A stretch of DNA of 64,000 bases from Nitrososphaerota archaeon. GTDB lineage: Archaea > Thermoproteota > Nitrososphaeria > Nitrososphaerales > Gagatemarchaeaceae. The stretch is from NCBI GenBank assembly GCA_027320425.1, contig DAHVLJ010000004.1:1-64000 (forward strand), in the 5' to 3' direction. The notes under the pieces are model-generated. The model ran no database searches. It saw only the letters and a list, made by a program, of their open reading frames with translations, and was not told where the DNA came from. How positions within the stretch are numbered: position 1 is the stretch's first letter; the number at the start of each line of letters is the position of its first letter. A program made the translations under genes and the position numbers. Shown here piece by piece: positions 8,364 to 15,842 of the stretch.

Positions 8364-9004
8364 GAAGAGCCGCCCACAGCTACCTGGATGTCCTTGAGCT
8401 TCTTCTCGAGGAGCTCTATCGCCTTTAGCACGATCTGCTTCGCAGGGAGCCCGCCCGCAGACTCGACTGTAAGCACGAAAACGCCCTCCTTCTTCCCATC
8501 GGTCAAGGTAGCGACGGTGCACGGCTGCCACTTCGCATGCTCCTTCCCCCGCCCAAGACGGGCGTAAGCTTCGAGCTTCACAGACTGGCCGGCCGCCAGT
8601 TTGACCAGAGGTATCGTCTCGCTGACCGGTCTGACCTCTCTGTCCTCGGAGACCAGGTCCCCCGAGGTGACGGTAGAAACCTTGTCCTTCCCCTTCGCAT
8701 CCAGCACAAAGAGGACGCGGCACTTGTGACAGCCGAGGGGGTTCCCGCAGTCGCACTCCTCGGGGAGGTTGTATCTTTCCAGATCGGTCTTGATCGGGAC
8801 CATGCCGAGTCTGTGCGCCAGGATCTCGTCGTACAGGACAGAAGAGTTCTCGAGTATCACGACGTCGTCGATCGCCATGGAGGGGACCTCCGAAATGCAG
8901 AACCTGCGCACGGCGTTGGCGTACGACCTGTCGATCCCTTCGAGCTGGAGCGAGACGGTATTGCCGCTTTCTTGCAGCGCCTTTACCTCAACCAATGACT
9001 CCAC
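8360..9004 (-). CDS. rpoD: DNA-directed RNA polymerase subunit D
   Basis: The archaeal homologue of Rpb3 and the N-terminal alpha subunit, which nucleates polymerase assembly with subunits L, N and P. The 214-residue chain contains GIDRSYANAVRRFCISEVPSMAIDDVVI, EILAHRLGMVPI and the cysteine loop C84-x-C86-x5-C92-x2-C95. This spacing is close to the Rpb3 zinc site. The additional ferredoxin-like Fe-S insert known from Sulfolobus RpoD is not seen at this length. It is the first gene of the minus-strand operon and diverges from S13-S4-S11. Confidence 0.97.
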   Translation of the reverse strand: MESLVEVKALQESGNTVSLQLEGIDRSYANAVRRFCISEVPSMAIDDVVILENSSVLYDEILAHRLGMVPIKTDLERYNLPEECDCGNPLGCHKCRVLFVLDAKGKDKVSTVTSGDLVSEDREVRPVSETIPLVKLAAGQSVKLEAYARLGRGKEHAKWQPCTVATLTDGKKEGVFVLTVESAGGLPAKQIVLKAIELLEKKLKDIQVAVGGSS

Positions 9005-9061
9005 CGACTCGTGCGAAACTTGCTCTCATGAGACGTCGCGTTTTGAGGTCGGCTTTTCTTT

Positions 9062-9071
9062 CGGGTTAAAA
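9062..9071 (-). promoter_or_regulatory. Possible TATA box for the rpoD operon
   Basis: The minus strand reads CCTTTTAACC about 60 nt before the rpoD ATG. It is the only AT-rich hexamer in this part of the 171-nt divergent gap and would give a leader of about 30-40 nt. Weak, by eye only. Confidence 0.3.
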
Positions 9072-9142
9072 GGTTTTGTTGGTGAAACCAGAGTTTGTAG
9101 CGGATGTCAGGGGCGGTTTTTTTACATGAGAGCGTTCAAGAC

Positions 9143-9148
9143 TTATAT
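9143..9148 (+). promoter_or_regulatory. TATA box of the S13-S4-S11 operon
   Basis: TTATAT lies 28 nt before the S13 ATG. Archaeal transcription starts about 25 nt after the centre of the box, so the mRNA would start only a few nucleotides before the ATG. This supports the ATG at 9176 over the earlier in-frame ATG at 9104. Confidence 0.6.
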
Positions 9149-9175
9149 CCGAAGGGCCGTGGGCAGGCCCAGAAC

Positions 9176-9673
9176 ATGTCGGACGCCCAGGAATTCAGGC
9201 ACCTTGTGAGGATCTCGGGAAGAGACCTCGAAGGCGGCAAGAAGCTCATAGTGGCCCTGTCAGACCTGAAGGGAGTCGGTTACAACTTTGCAAACGTGAT
9301 CACCACGAGGCTGAGCCTGGACCCGAGGGTGAGGCTGGGAACGCTCACAGAGGAGCAGGTAAAAGAGATCGAAAGCGCGATACAAAACACGGCGAAATCT
9401 TCGCTCCCGACGTGGTTCTACAACAGACGGAACGACCCGGAGACAGGTGATGCGAAGCAGCTCCTGGGCGCCGACCTTGATTTTGTACAGAAGAACGACA
9501 TCGAAGACGAGAGGAACATCCAGAGCTGGAAGGGGATCAGACACGGGCTAGGGCTGAAGGTAAGGGGCCAGAGGACGAGGACCACAGGAAGGAAGGGAAG
9601 GACTGTCGGAGTGAGGAAGGCTACGCTCGTAGCGGCCGCTAAGGAGGCAGCTACCAAGAAGGAGGAGAAGTAG
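9176..9673 (+). CDS. rps13: 30S ribosomal protein S13 (uS13)
   Basis: A head protein that bridges the subunits, 165 aa. The core is FRHLVRISGRDLEGGKKLIVALSDLKGVGYNFAN and IQSWKGIRHGLGLKVRGQRTRTTGRKGRTVGV, the latter being the classic GLxVRGQRT motif. An in-frame ATG exists at 9104, but the TATA box at 9143 lies inside that extension and homologues start near here. It leads the S13-S4-S11 operon. In many archaea these genes run on into rpoD; here rpoD points the other way. Confidence 0.96.
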   Translation: MSDAQEFRHLVRISGRDLEGGKKLIVALSDLKGVGYNFANVITTRLSLDPRVRLGTLTEEQVKEIESAIQNTAKSSLPTWFYNRRNDPETGDAKQLLGADLDFVQKNDIEDERNIQSWKGIRHGLGLKVRGQRTRTTGRKGRTVGVRKATLVAAAKEAATKKEEK

Positions 9674-9674
9674 A

Positions 9675-10214
9675 TTGGGAGACCCGAAGAAGTCAAGGAA
9701 GCAATACAACAGGCCGAGGAGCCCATGGAGAACGGACCAGCTCGCACAGGAGCTCTATCTGCTCGGAACGTTCGGGCTCAGGAACAAGAGAGAGCTCTGG
9801 AAGACCCAGACCCAGCTCAGCTCGGTCAGGAAGCAGGCCAGGACATTGCTGGCGGCCACTCAGGCAGTGAGGCTGCGCGAAGAGAAGAAGCTGCTGGACA
9901 GTCTGAGGAGGAAGGGGCTCATCAGGGAAGAGTCGTCTCTTGACGACATTCTCAGCCTTACCGTTGAAGACATGCTGGCAAGGAGGCTGCAGTCCATGGT
10001 GTTCAAGAAGGGGATGTCGCTGTCTCCGCTTCACGCGAGGCAGCTGATCGTCCATGGCCACGTCTCTGTCGGCGGGAGGGTGATCACAGTGCCGGGATAT
10101 GAAGTCGGTAGCAAGGATGAAGCGACCATCAGCCTGGTAGGGGGCCCTGCGGTCAAGGAGCAGGTACCAGAGGCGAAGCCGGAGCCCCAGGCCGCGGCGG
10201 CCGAAGCGAAGTGA
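9675..10214 (+). CDS. rps4: 30S ribosomal protein S4 (uS4)
   Basis: Primary 16S rRNA-binding protein, 179 aa, beginning at TTG one base after the S13 stop. It has GDPKKSRKQYNRPRSPW, the helical region TLLAATQAVRLREEKKLLDSLRRKGLI, and the S4 RNA-binding domain with RRLQSMVFKKGMSLSPLHARQLIVHGHVSVGGRVITVPGYEV. The tail is rich in Ala, Pro and Glu. The order S13-S4-S11 is conserved across archaea. Confidence 0.97.
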   Translation: MGDPKKSRKQYNRPRSPWRTDQLAQELYLLGTFGLRNKRELWKTQTQLSSVRKQARTLLAATQAVRLREEKKLLDSLRRKGLIREESSLDDILSLTVEDMLARRLQSMVFKKGMSLSPLHARQLIVHGHVSVGGRVITVPGYEVGSKDEATISLVGGPAVKEQVPEAKPEPQAAAAEAK

Positions 10215-10219
10215 GATAG

Positions 10220-10624
10220 ATGTCAGAGGAAGAAGTTCTTTCCGACAAGTGGGGCGTCTGCCACATCTACTCCTCGTACAACAACACCATAGTGCACATC
10301 ACCGACCTTACCGGTGCCGAGACCATAGCGTTCTCGTCCGGAGGAAGGCACGTGAAGGCTGACAGATTCGAGTCGTCCCCCTACGCGGCGATGAGGAGCG
10401 CATCGGCTGCCTCGGACGTAGCCAAGGGTAAGGGGATAACTGCGGTTCACATCAAGGTCAGAGCGGTCGGAGGCACGGGGCCAAGGACCCCAGGCCCCGG
10501 GGCTCAGGCTGCCATCCGCGCCATCGCTAGGGCCGGGTTCAAGATCGGCAGGATCGAGGACGCCACCCCCATCCCTCACGACACCACCAGGAAGAAGGGC
10601 GGACGCAGAGGGCGCAGGGCGTAG
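10220..10624 (+). CDS. rps11: 30S ribosomal protein S11 (uS11)
   Basis: Platform protein close to the 3' end of 16S rRNA, 134 aa. The frame contains [32 protein letters not shown], the [10 protein letters not shown] helix and the C-terminal [37 protein letters not shown](TTRKKGG) signature. It is the last gene of the operon; an HTH regulator converges 3 nt away. Confidence 0.97.
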   Translation: MSEEEVLSDKWGVCHIYSSYNNTIVHITDLTGAETIAFSSGGRHVKADRFESSPYAAMRSASAASDVAKGKGITAVHIKVRAVGGTGPRTPGPGAQAAIRAIARAGFKIGRIEDATPIPHDTTRKKGGRRGRRA

Positions 10625-10627
10625 GCT

Positions 10628-11578
10628 TCAGAGCCTCTTCAGCAGTTCAGCCGAGTCTACCTTTCCGTCTCCGTCTTTGTCGACGCCGCGCAGCACCGCA
10701 GCGTACGTTCCGGACCTGTATCTCTCGAAGATGCTGTCGGCCTGGTTGCACACCCCGATTATGGCGGCCTTGGTCCCCGCGCCTGTCAGCCCCGCTATCA
10801 ACACGCACGTCTTCGTAGGGTCCCAGGGGTTCTGCGCTTTGACCACAAGCGAGTCAAGCTCTGATGTGTAGGACTTTCCTTCGCTGTCGACGATGGCACC
10901 CCAGAATCCGCCCTTGCTGAACTTGAACGGAAGGTGGGGGTTGAGCTCCTCGGCCACCACGTTGTTCCTCGGTCCGCCCACCACTATCAGGTTGGACGAT
11001 AGCAGCTTCTCCGCCCTGAGGTCCACGTCCAGCTTGACCGGGAACTTTTCAGGGAGGTTTACGAACTGCCCCAGCGCGAACCCCAGCTGGACCGCGTAGT
11101 GCCCGTCGCGCGCCTGGGTCCCGCCTGCGCCGTGCTGCATGGGCGAGCCTACCACGACCCATCCTTCGAACTCCCCGTCTTCGAAGAACTCTTCGAAGAA
11201 GTTGCCCAGGGCTTTTGACCGTCCGGAGGACCTCAGCGTGGGCAGAGGCTCCCCCTTGACTGGGAACTCTACCGCGTAGCCGTCAGACGCCAGCGCGAAC
11301 AGGTTCGCCTCCCCTCCCCTGATCTGCTCGCTCCTCACCCTGGTTATCAGCCCGGCCTTCTCCAGGCGCCCGATATGATAGTACACCGTCTGGTGGTGGG
11401 TGCCTAGCGACCTCGCCATCTCCGCGGGATATTTCGGGCCGGAGGAGAGGAGAGCGAGTATCTTCTGGCCCAGCCTCCCGGAGGCGGGGCGGAACCCGTC
11501 GGGCTTGTCGGAGACCAGGACCCTCTTCGCGACCCCCGCTTTGGACTTGGGGTCGTACAGTATCTTTTCCCGCGTCAT
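10628..11578 (-). CDS. ArsR-like winged-helix regulator fused to an S-layer-like domain and an EF-hand loop
   Basis: The 316-residue protein has three parts. Residues about 35-110 form a winged helix (LGQKILALLSSGPKYPAEMARSLGTHHQTVYYHIGRLEKAGLI), so DNA binding is likely. Residues about 125-280 resemble the C-terminal region of archaeal S-layer proteins, with the strand-turn NLIVVGGPRNNVVAEELN. Residues 300-311 match a complete EF-hand loop, D-x-D-x-D-x-K-x-D-x-x-E. No signal peptide or membrane segment is visible, so the S-layer-like part is probably used inside the cell as a sensor; this is an inference. It is divergent from glmS across a perfect inverted repeat and probably regulates itself and glmS. 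Confidence 0.75.
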   Translation of the reverse strand: MTREKILYDPKSKAGVAKRVLVSDKPDGFRPASGRLGQKILALLSSGPKYPAEMARSLGTHHQTVYYHIGRLEKAGLITRVRSEQIRGGEANLFALASDGYAVEFPVKGEPLPTLRSSGRSKALGNFFEEFFEDGEFEGWVVVGSPMQHGAGGTQARDGHYAVQLGFALGQFVNLPEKFPVKLDVDLRAEKLLSSNLIVVGGPRNNVVAEELNPHLPFKFSKGGFWGAIVDSEGKSYTSELDSLVVKAQNPWDPTKTCVLIAGLTGAGTKAAIIGVCNQADSIFERYRSGTYAAVLRGVDKDGDGKVDSAELLKRL

Positions 11579-11599
11579 CGCAGGGGTATGCCAGGACCC

Positions 11600-11609
11600 T
11601 ACATAAACG
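11600..11609 (-). promoter_or_regulatory. TATA-like box of the HTH regulator gene
   Basis: The minus strand reads GTTTATGTAG about 25 nt before the ATG at 11578, consistent with a leaderless transcript. By eye only. Confidence 0.45.
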
Positions 11610-11613
11610 GCTT

Positions 11614-11658
11614 TGCATGGTCACCAGGGAGCAGGCGACTTCGTGATGCGACCATGCA
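11614..11658. promoter_or_regulatory. Perfect 9-bp inverted repeat between the divergent HTH regulator and glmS
   Basis: TGCATGGTC (11614-11622) and its exact reverse complement GACCATGCA (11650-11658) are separated by 27 nt. They lie between the TATA boxes of the regulator (11600-11609) and glmS (11698-11703), just upstream of the regulator's own box. The half-sites are about four helical turns apart, which would suit a dimer pair or DNA looping. Binding by the adjacent winged-helix protein is an inference. Confidence 0.5.
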
Positions 11659-11697
11659 CATCCTCTTTTGAATGCAACAGCAGAACGTTTTGCGGGG

Positions 11698-11703
11698 TTT
11701 AAA
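11698..11703 (+). promoter_or_regulatory. TATA box of glmS
   Basis: TTTAAA lies 25 nt before the glmS ATG at 11728, the expected spacing for a leaderless archaeal transcript. It supports this ATG over in-frame codons further upstream. Confidence 0.6.
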
Positions 11704-11727
11704 GGAAGACCGGGCCTCGCCGACCGT

Positions 11728-13494
11728 ATGTGCGGGATCATCGGGTGCGTGGCCGAAGAGCCTGTCGCGGCGCTCCTTCTGGATGGGCTCGTCCGGGTCG
11801 AGTATAGGGGGTATGATTCCGCCGGCATGGCTACCATCAGCCGCGGGAAGCTCGGGGTGAAGAAGGGAGTCGGGAGGGTCAAAGACATCGAGGAAGCTCG
11901 TAAGATGTCGGCGATGTCAGGGACCGTAGGCATGGCGCACACGAGATGGGCGACCCATGGAGGGGTCACCAACGCTAACGCACACCCTCACGCTTCCTGC
12001 AAGGAGCAGGTGGCCGTCATCCATAACGGGATCATCGAGAACTACATACCTCTGAAGAAAGCGCTGATCGCCAAGGGGCATAGGTTCAAGAGCGAAACGG
12101 ACACCGAAGTCATATCTCACATCGTCGAGGACGAATACAAGCGGACGAAGAATCCGCTGAGGGCCACACAGGCCGCGGTGAAGAAGCTGAAAGGGCAGTA
12201 CGCGATAGTCGTCATGTTCCAGGACCGCCCCGACGTGATGACAGGGGCGCGCAAAGACGCCCCTCTGATTGTCGGGGTGGGGAAGGGGAAGATGTTCCTT
12301 GCGAGTGACGTCCTCGCTTTCATCGGTCACACCGACCGCACGATCTTCCTGGACAACTACGAGGTGGTCCAGATCACCAAAGAAGAGGTCAAGATCATAG
12401 GGCCGGACGGCAGGGAGGTAAGGCGGGATCCGAATCAAGTCGCGTGGGAGCTCTCTGACGTAACGAAGAGCGACTACGCTCACTACACCCTCAAGGAGAT
12501 CAACGAGCAGCCGAAGACGATAGTCGCCGCTTCGGTCCAAGACCCCTACAAGGTGGCGGAGTTCGCCAGGGCCATCAAGAGGGCCAAGTCGCTCTTCATC
12601 ACGGCGTCGGGGACCTCGTACCACGCGGGGCTGCTTATGAAGTTCAGGCTGAGCAAGGAAGCGCGCATCAGGGCCGACGTCGTGGTCGCGGGAGAGCTCA
12701 AGGAGCACACCGAATTCCTCGGTAAGGGCTCCGTAGTGGTGGCCCTCTCGCAGAGCGGAGAGACCGCTGACGTCATGGAGGCCGTGAGAGAAGCGAAGAA
12801 GCACGGGGCCAAGGCGTATTCTATCGTTAACGCGGCCGGATCATCCCTGGCCAGGGAAAGCGACGTAACCCTGCTCCTCAACTGCGGGCCGGAGGTGGGC
12901 GTCGCTGCTACCAAGAGCTTCACCGCGCAGGTCGTGGTGGCGAACCTCGTCGTAGACGCAGTCCTGGGGAAGAAGAAGCCCGACCGGCTCGAGGAGCTCT
13001 CCGAGGCGGTCGCAGACGCGCTGAAGTGCGACGGCCAGGTCCAGGAGCTGGTCCGCGAGTACAGGGACAGACCAGACTTCTACTTCGTGGCGAGGGGGTA
13101 TGAGAGCCCCGTCGCGATGGAGGGCGCCCTCAAGCTGAAGGAGCTGTCGTACATCCACGCGGAAGGGATGCCCGCGAGCGAGCTCAAGCATGGGACGCTG
13201 GCGCTGATCGAGAAGGGGACGCCGGTCGTGTTCATCAACCCGAGCGGCCCCAACCACGCGGAGTCGTTGTCCAACGCCGAGGAGCTCAGCGCGAGGGGGG
13301 CCGACGTCATCGGGATCTCAGACGTGAGAGACCAGGTCTACAAGCACTACATCCAGATCCCCAAGGTCTCGCCCAAGTCCACCCCCATCGTGGAGGCGAT
13401 ACCTCTCCAGCTCCTCGCGTATCGGATGTCCGTCGCGAAGAGGAACGACCCGGACTATCCGCGGAACCTCGCGAAGTCTGTGACGGTCAAATGA
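11728..13494 (+). CDS. glmS: Glutamine-fructose-6-phosphate aminotransferase (isomerizing)
   Basis: Makes glucosamine 6-phosphate from fructose 6-phosphate and glutamine, the entry to UDP-GlcNAc for surface glycans. The 588-aa protein starts MCGIIGC, so Cys2 becomes the N-terminal nucleophile after Met removal. The glutaminase half holds RVEYRGYDSAG, HTRWATHGG and HNGIIENY. Two SIS domains follow, with TASGTSYHAGLLMK and SQSGETADVMEA, then the CGPEVGVAATKSF segment, and the chain ends PRNLAKSVTVK, as in the family. The start is chosen because the Cys must be at position 2 and a TATA box lies 25 nt upstream. Confidence 0.97.
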   Translation: MCGIIGCVAEEPVAALLLDGLVRVEYRGYDSAGMATISRGKLGVKKGVGRVKDIEEARKMSAMSGTVGMAHTRWATHGGVTNANAHPHASCKEQVAVIHNGIIENYIPLKKALIAKGHRFKSETDTEVISHIVEDEYKRTKNPLRATQAAVKKLKGQYAIVVMFQDRPDVMTGARKDAPLIVGVGKGKMFLASDVLAFIGHTDRTIFLDNYEVVQITKEEVKIIGPDGREVRRDPNQVAWELSDVTKSDYAHYTLKEINEQPKTIVAASVQDPYKVAEFARAIKRAKSLFITASGTSYHAGLLMKFRLSKEARIRADVVVAGELKEHTEFLGKGSVVVALSQSGETADVMEAVREAKKHGAKAYSIVNAAGSSLARESDVTLLLNCGPEVGVAATKSFTAQVVVANLVVDAVLGKKKPDRLEELSEAVADALKCDGQVQELVREYRDRPDFYFVARGYESPVAMEGALKLKELSYIHAEGMPASELKHGTLALIEKGTPVVFINPSGPNHAESLSNAEELSARGADVIGISDVRDQVYKHYIQIPKVSPKSTPIVEAIPLQLLAYRMSVAKRNDPDYPRNLAKSVTVK

Positions 13495-13516
13495 CCGTAC
13501 AGCAACGTCCTCAAAA

Positions 13517-13525
13517 AATAATTAA
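13517..13525 (+). promoter_or_regulatory. TATA-like box of the deoxyhypusine synthase gene
   Basis: An AATAATTAA stretch in the 54-nt gap after glmS is centred about 28 nt before the GTG start at 13549, fitting a leaderless transcript. The A-run before it could also serve the end of glmS. Confidence 0.5.
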
Positions 13526-13548
13526 GTGAACCCTGCAGACGCCCCGCC

Positions 13549-14568
13549 GTGGTATCAAAGAAGGAAGTGCTGTCAAAACCGGTCGCGACGATAGAGGTCG
13601 GAAGCAAGAGCATATCGGGGCTGCTCGACGAGATGTCCCAGACGGGGTTTCAGGGGAAGAAGCTCGGCGAGGTGGCTAAGATCTGGAGCGAGATGGCGAA
13701 AGCGAAGGGCCTCACTGTCTTCCTTGGGCTGACCGGGTCTCTGAGCACCACAGGGCAGTGGAAGATCATCAGGTGGCTCGTAGAGAAGAGGTACGTAGAC
13801 GTCGTGGTGAGCACCGGAGCCAACATCTCTGAGGACATACTGGAGGCGCTCGGTTACCACTACTACCAGGGGACATGGCTGGCGGATGACGAAGCGCTCC
13901 TGAAGATGAAGATAGACAGGTTCTACGACGTGTACGCAGACGAGATGGAGTACAGGAAGCTGGAAAGGACGATCTACGCGTTCGCGGACACCCTGGACCC
14001 GAAGAAGGTATACTCCACGAGGGAGTTCCTCTACCAGTTCGGGGCATTCCTGAACAAGAAGGGGATCGACAGCATCGTCGCGGCCGCGCACAGGGCGAAG
14101 GTCCCGATGTACTCCCCCGGCCTCATAGACAGCGGATACGGGGTCGCGCTGAGCCTATTGAGGCGCGAGAAGGGCAAGATGATCAGGCTGGACCAGACGA
14201 AGGACATGGAAGAGCTCGCCCAGATCGCGGAGAAGACGAAGAGGACGGGCGTGGTCTACCTCGGCGGAGGGGTCCCGAAGGACACGATCCAGCTGTCGAC
14301 CATAATCAAGTCGCTCTCGAAGGGAGGAGAGGAAGAGACCCCCCACGAGTTCGCCATCCAGATCACCGCAGACAGCCCGCAGTGGGGAGGCCTGTCAGGG
14401 TGCACGCTTGAAGAGGCGATCAGCTGGGGAAAGATAAAGTCGGACGCGAAGAAGGCGACCCTCTACGCCGACATCACGCTGGCGCTGCCCATCGTCGCCC
14501 ACGCCCTGAGCGAGAAGGCGAAGGTCAGGAGCTATCCGCCAGACCTGTCCTGGGTCTTCAGCAGCTAG
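13549..14568 (+). CDS. dys: Deoxyhypusine synthase
   Basis: Transfers the aminobutyl group of spermidine to a lysine of translation factor aIF5A. The 339-residue protein has the NAD-binding segments LTGSLSTTGQWKIIRWLVEKRYVDVVVSTGANISEDI, the YSPGLIDSGYG and LGGGVPKDTIQLS loops, and the C-terminal TADSPQWGGLSGCTLEEAISWGKI. The active-site lysine is in the SWGK motif at about residue 295. It starts with GTG and converges on purB with a 4-nt CTAG overlap. The window also encodes a half-size deoxyhypusine-hydroxylase-like protein at 47.7-48.2 kb, so full hypusine formation is possible here. Confidence 0.95.
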   Translation: MVSKKEVLSKPVATIEVGSKSISGLLDEMSQTGFQGKKLGEVAKIWSEMAKAKGLTVFLGLTGSLSTTGQWKIIRWLVEKRYVDVVVSTGANISEDILEALGYHYYQGTWLADDEALLKMKIDRFYDVYADEMEYRKLERTIYAFADTLDPKKVYSTREFLYQFGAFLNKKGIDSIVAAAHRAKVPMYSPGLIDSGYGVALSLLRREKGKMIRLDQTKDMEELAQIAEKTKRTGVVYLGGGVPKDTIQLSTIIKSLSKGGEEETPHEFAIQITADSPQWGGLSGCTLEEAISWGKIKSDAKKATLYADITLALPIVAHALSEKAKVRSYPPDLSWVFSS

Positions 14569-15842
14569 CTGGCGCGGAGCGCTTTCCGGACCGCCAGGGG
14601 GGACTCCTTGGCGAGCCTCACCGACTCCCCAAGGTACCCGAGCGGGTCGGAGTCGGCCACGTAGCGCCCCTTGCCGATTGACTCCCTGACTTTTTCGTAT
14701 CCCCTGGCGTCGCCTTGGAGCCGCTTGAGTATCTGCGCCCGTTCGGCGAGGACTTCCGGATGCGCCCTCAGGTCTTCGAGCATGATCTCGCGTTCGACCG
14801 TGACGGACCCGAGCGAGCGCAGGATCCTGTTGCACGCGACCAGGGAGTGGGCGAGCGACTGACCGACCATCCTCCGGAGCACCGAGTCTGAGAGGTCTCT
14901 CTGCATCCTCGTCTGCTGAAGCTTGTAAGCGAGGGTCAAGAGCAGCGAGGTCGATATCTCGGCCTGCCCTTCCGCGTTCTCGATGTCGATCGGGTTTTCC
15001 TTCTGGGGCATCGTGGACGAGCTTACCTTGCCCGGGCGGAGGAAGTGCAGGAAGTCGAGGGTCTGATAGAACCAGAGATCCCTGGCCAGGGAAGACATCA
15101 GCTGGTTGAGATTTATGATGTGGTGTAGGATGTCAGACAGCCTCTCCCCGGGGACGACCTGGGTCGAGTAGGCGGCTGGTTCGACTCCGAAGCCTCTTAC
15201 GAACGTCGAAAGCGCCTCGGGCCAGTTCCGGCCCCCCATCGCGCCGAAGGAGGCGTATGTCCCTACAGCCCCAGAAAACTTGGCCATTGGGGTCAACCCC
15301 CTGAGACGAGAAGTCCTTTCGGCTATCCTCACGGCGAACACCGCCATCTCCTTCCCGAAGGTCGTGGGGACGGCGGGCCTCCCGTGGGTCCTCGCCGCCA
15401 TGGCGGTAGACGCCTCCCTGCTGGCGAGCTTCGCGACCTTCTCCGCCAGCGAAGAGTAGGCCGGGACCATCACTTTCCGCAAAGCGTCTTTCAGCAGGAT
15501 GGCGTGCGCCAGGCTGTTCGTGTCCTCGCTGGTCAACCCCAAGTGGACGAAGGGGGCAAGCGCCTGGGACCCTGAGCTCGCCAGCGAGTCTCGGACGTAA
15601 ACCTCGACGGCCTTCACGTCGTGGCCGAGCTTCTCCTCGAGCCTCTCGATCTCGGCCATGTCCGCCGGCAATTTTGGTACCCTCCCCTTCGGAGCGATGC
15701 GGAGCTTCACCAGGAGGCCCAGGTAGCCCAGTTCCACCCTGACCCTGGCTCCCATCAGCGCACGGTCGCTGAAGTACCCCGCCAGCGGTTCGGCCTCAGA
15801 CCGATACCTCCCGTCTATGGGGGAGATGCTGTCATAGCTCAA
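14565..15842 (-). CDS. purB: Adenylosuccinate lyase
   Basis: Works twice in purine synthesis, cleaving SAICAR and adenylosuccinate. The 425-residue protein carries the superfamily signature SSTMPQKENPIDIENAEG (flexible catalytic loop), the TSEDTNSLAHA motif and AARTHGRPAVPTTFGKEMA with a catalytic His. It begins with TTG inside the last codons of purA (11-nt overlap). Together with purA and guaB it forms a compact unit that splits IMP towards AMP and XMP. Confidence 0.96.
   Translation of the reverse strand: MSYDSISPIDGRYRSEAEPLAGYFSDRALMGARVRVELGYLGLLVKLRIAPKGRVPKLPADMAEIERLEEKLGHDVKAVEVYVRDSLASSGSQALAPFVHLGLTSEDTNSLAHAILLKDALRKVMVPAYSSLAEKVAKLASREASTAMAARTHGRPAVPTTFGKEMAVFAVRIAERTSRLRGLTPMAKFSGAVGTYASFGAMGGRNWPEALSTFVRGFGVEPAAYSTQVVPGERLSDILHHIINLNQLMSSLARDLWFYQTLDFLHFLRPGKVSSSTMPQKENPIDIENAEGQAEISTSLLLTLAYKLQQTRMQRDLSDSVLRRMVGQSLAHSLVACNRILRSLGSVTVEREIMLEDLRAHPEVLAERAQILKRLQGDARGYEKVRESIGKGRYVADSDPLGYLGESVRLAKESPLAVRKALRAS

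Noticed and set aside
8364-8756. A 5' extension of the L18e frame giving a 248-residue product
   Set aside because: The extension lies inside rpoD and has no similarity to any L18e. The ATG at 8363 with ATGA overlap gives the normal length.
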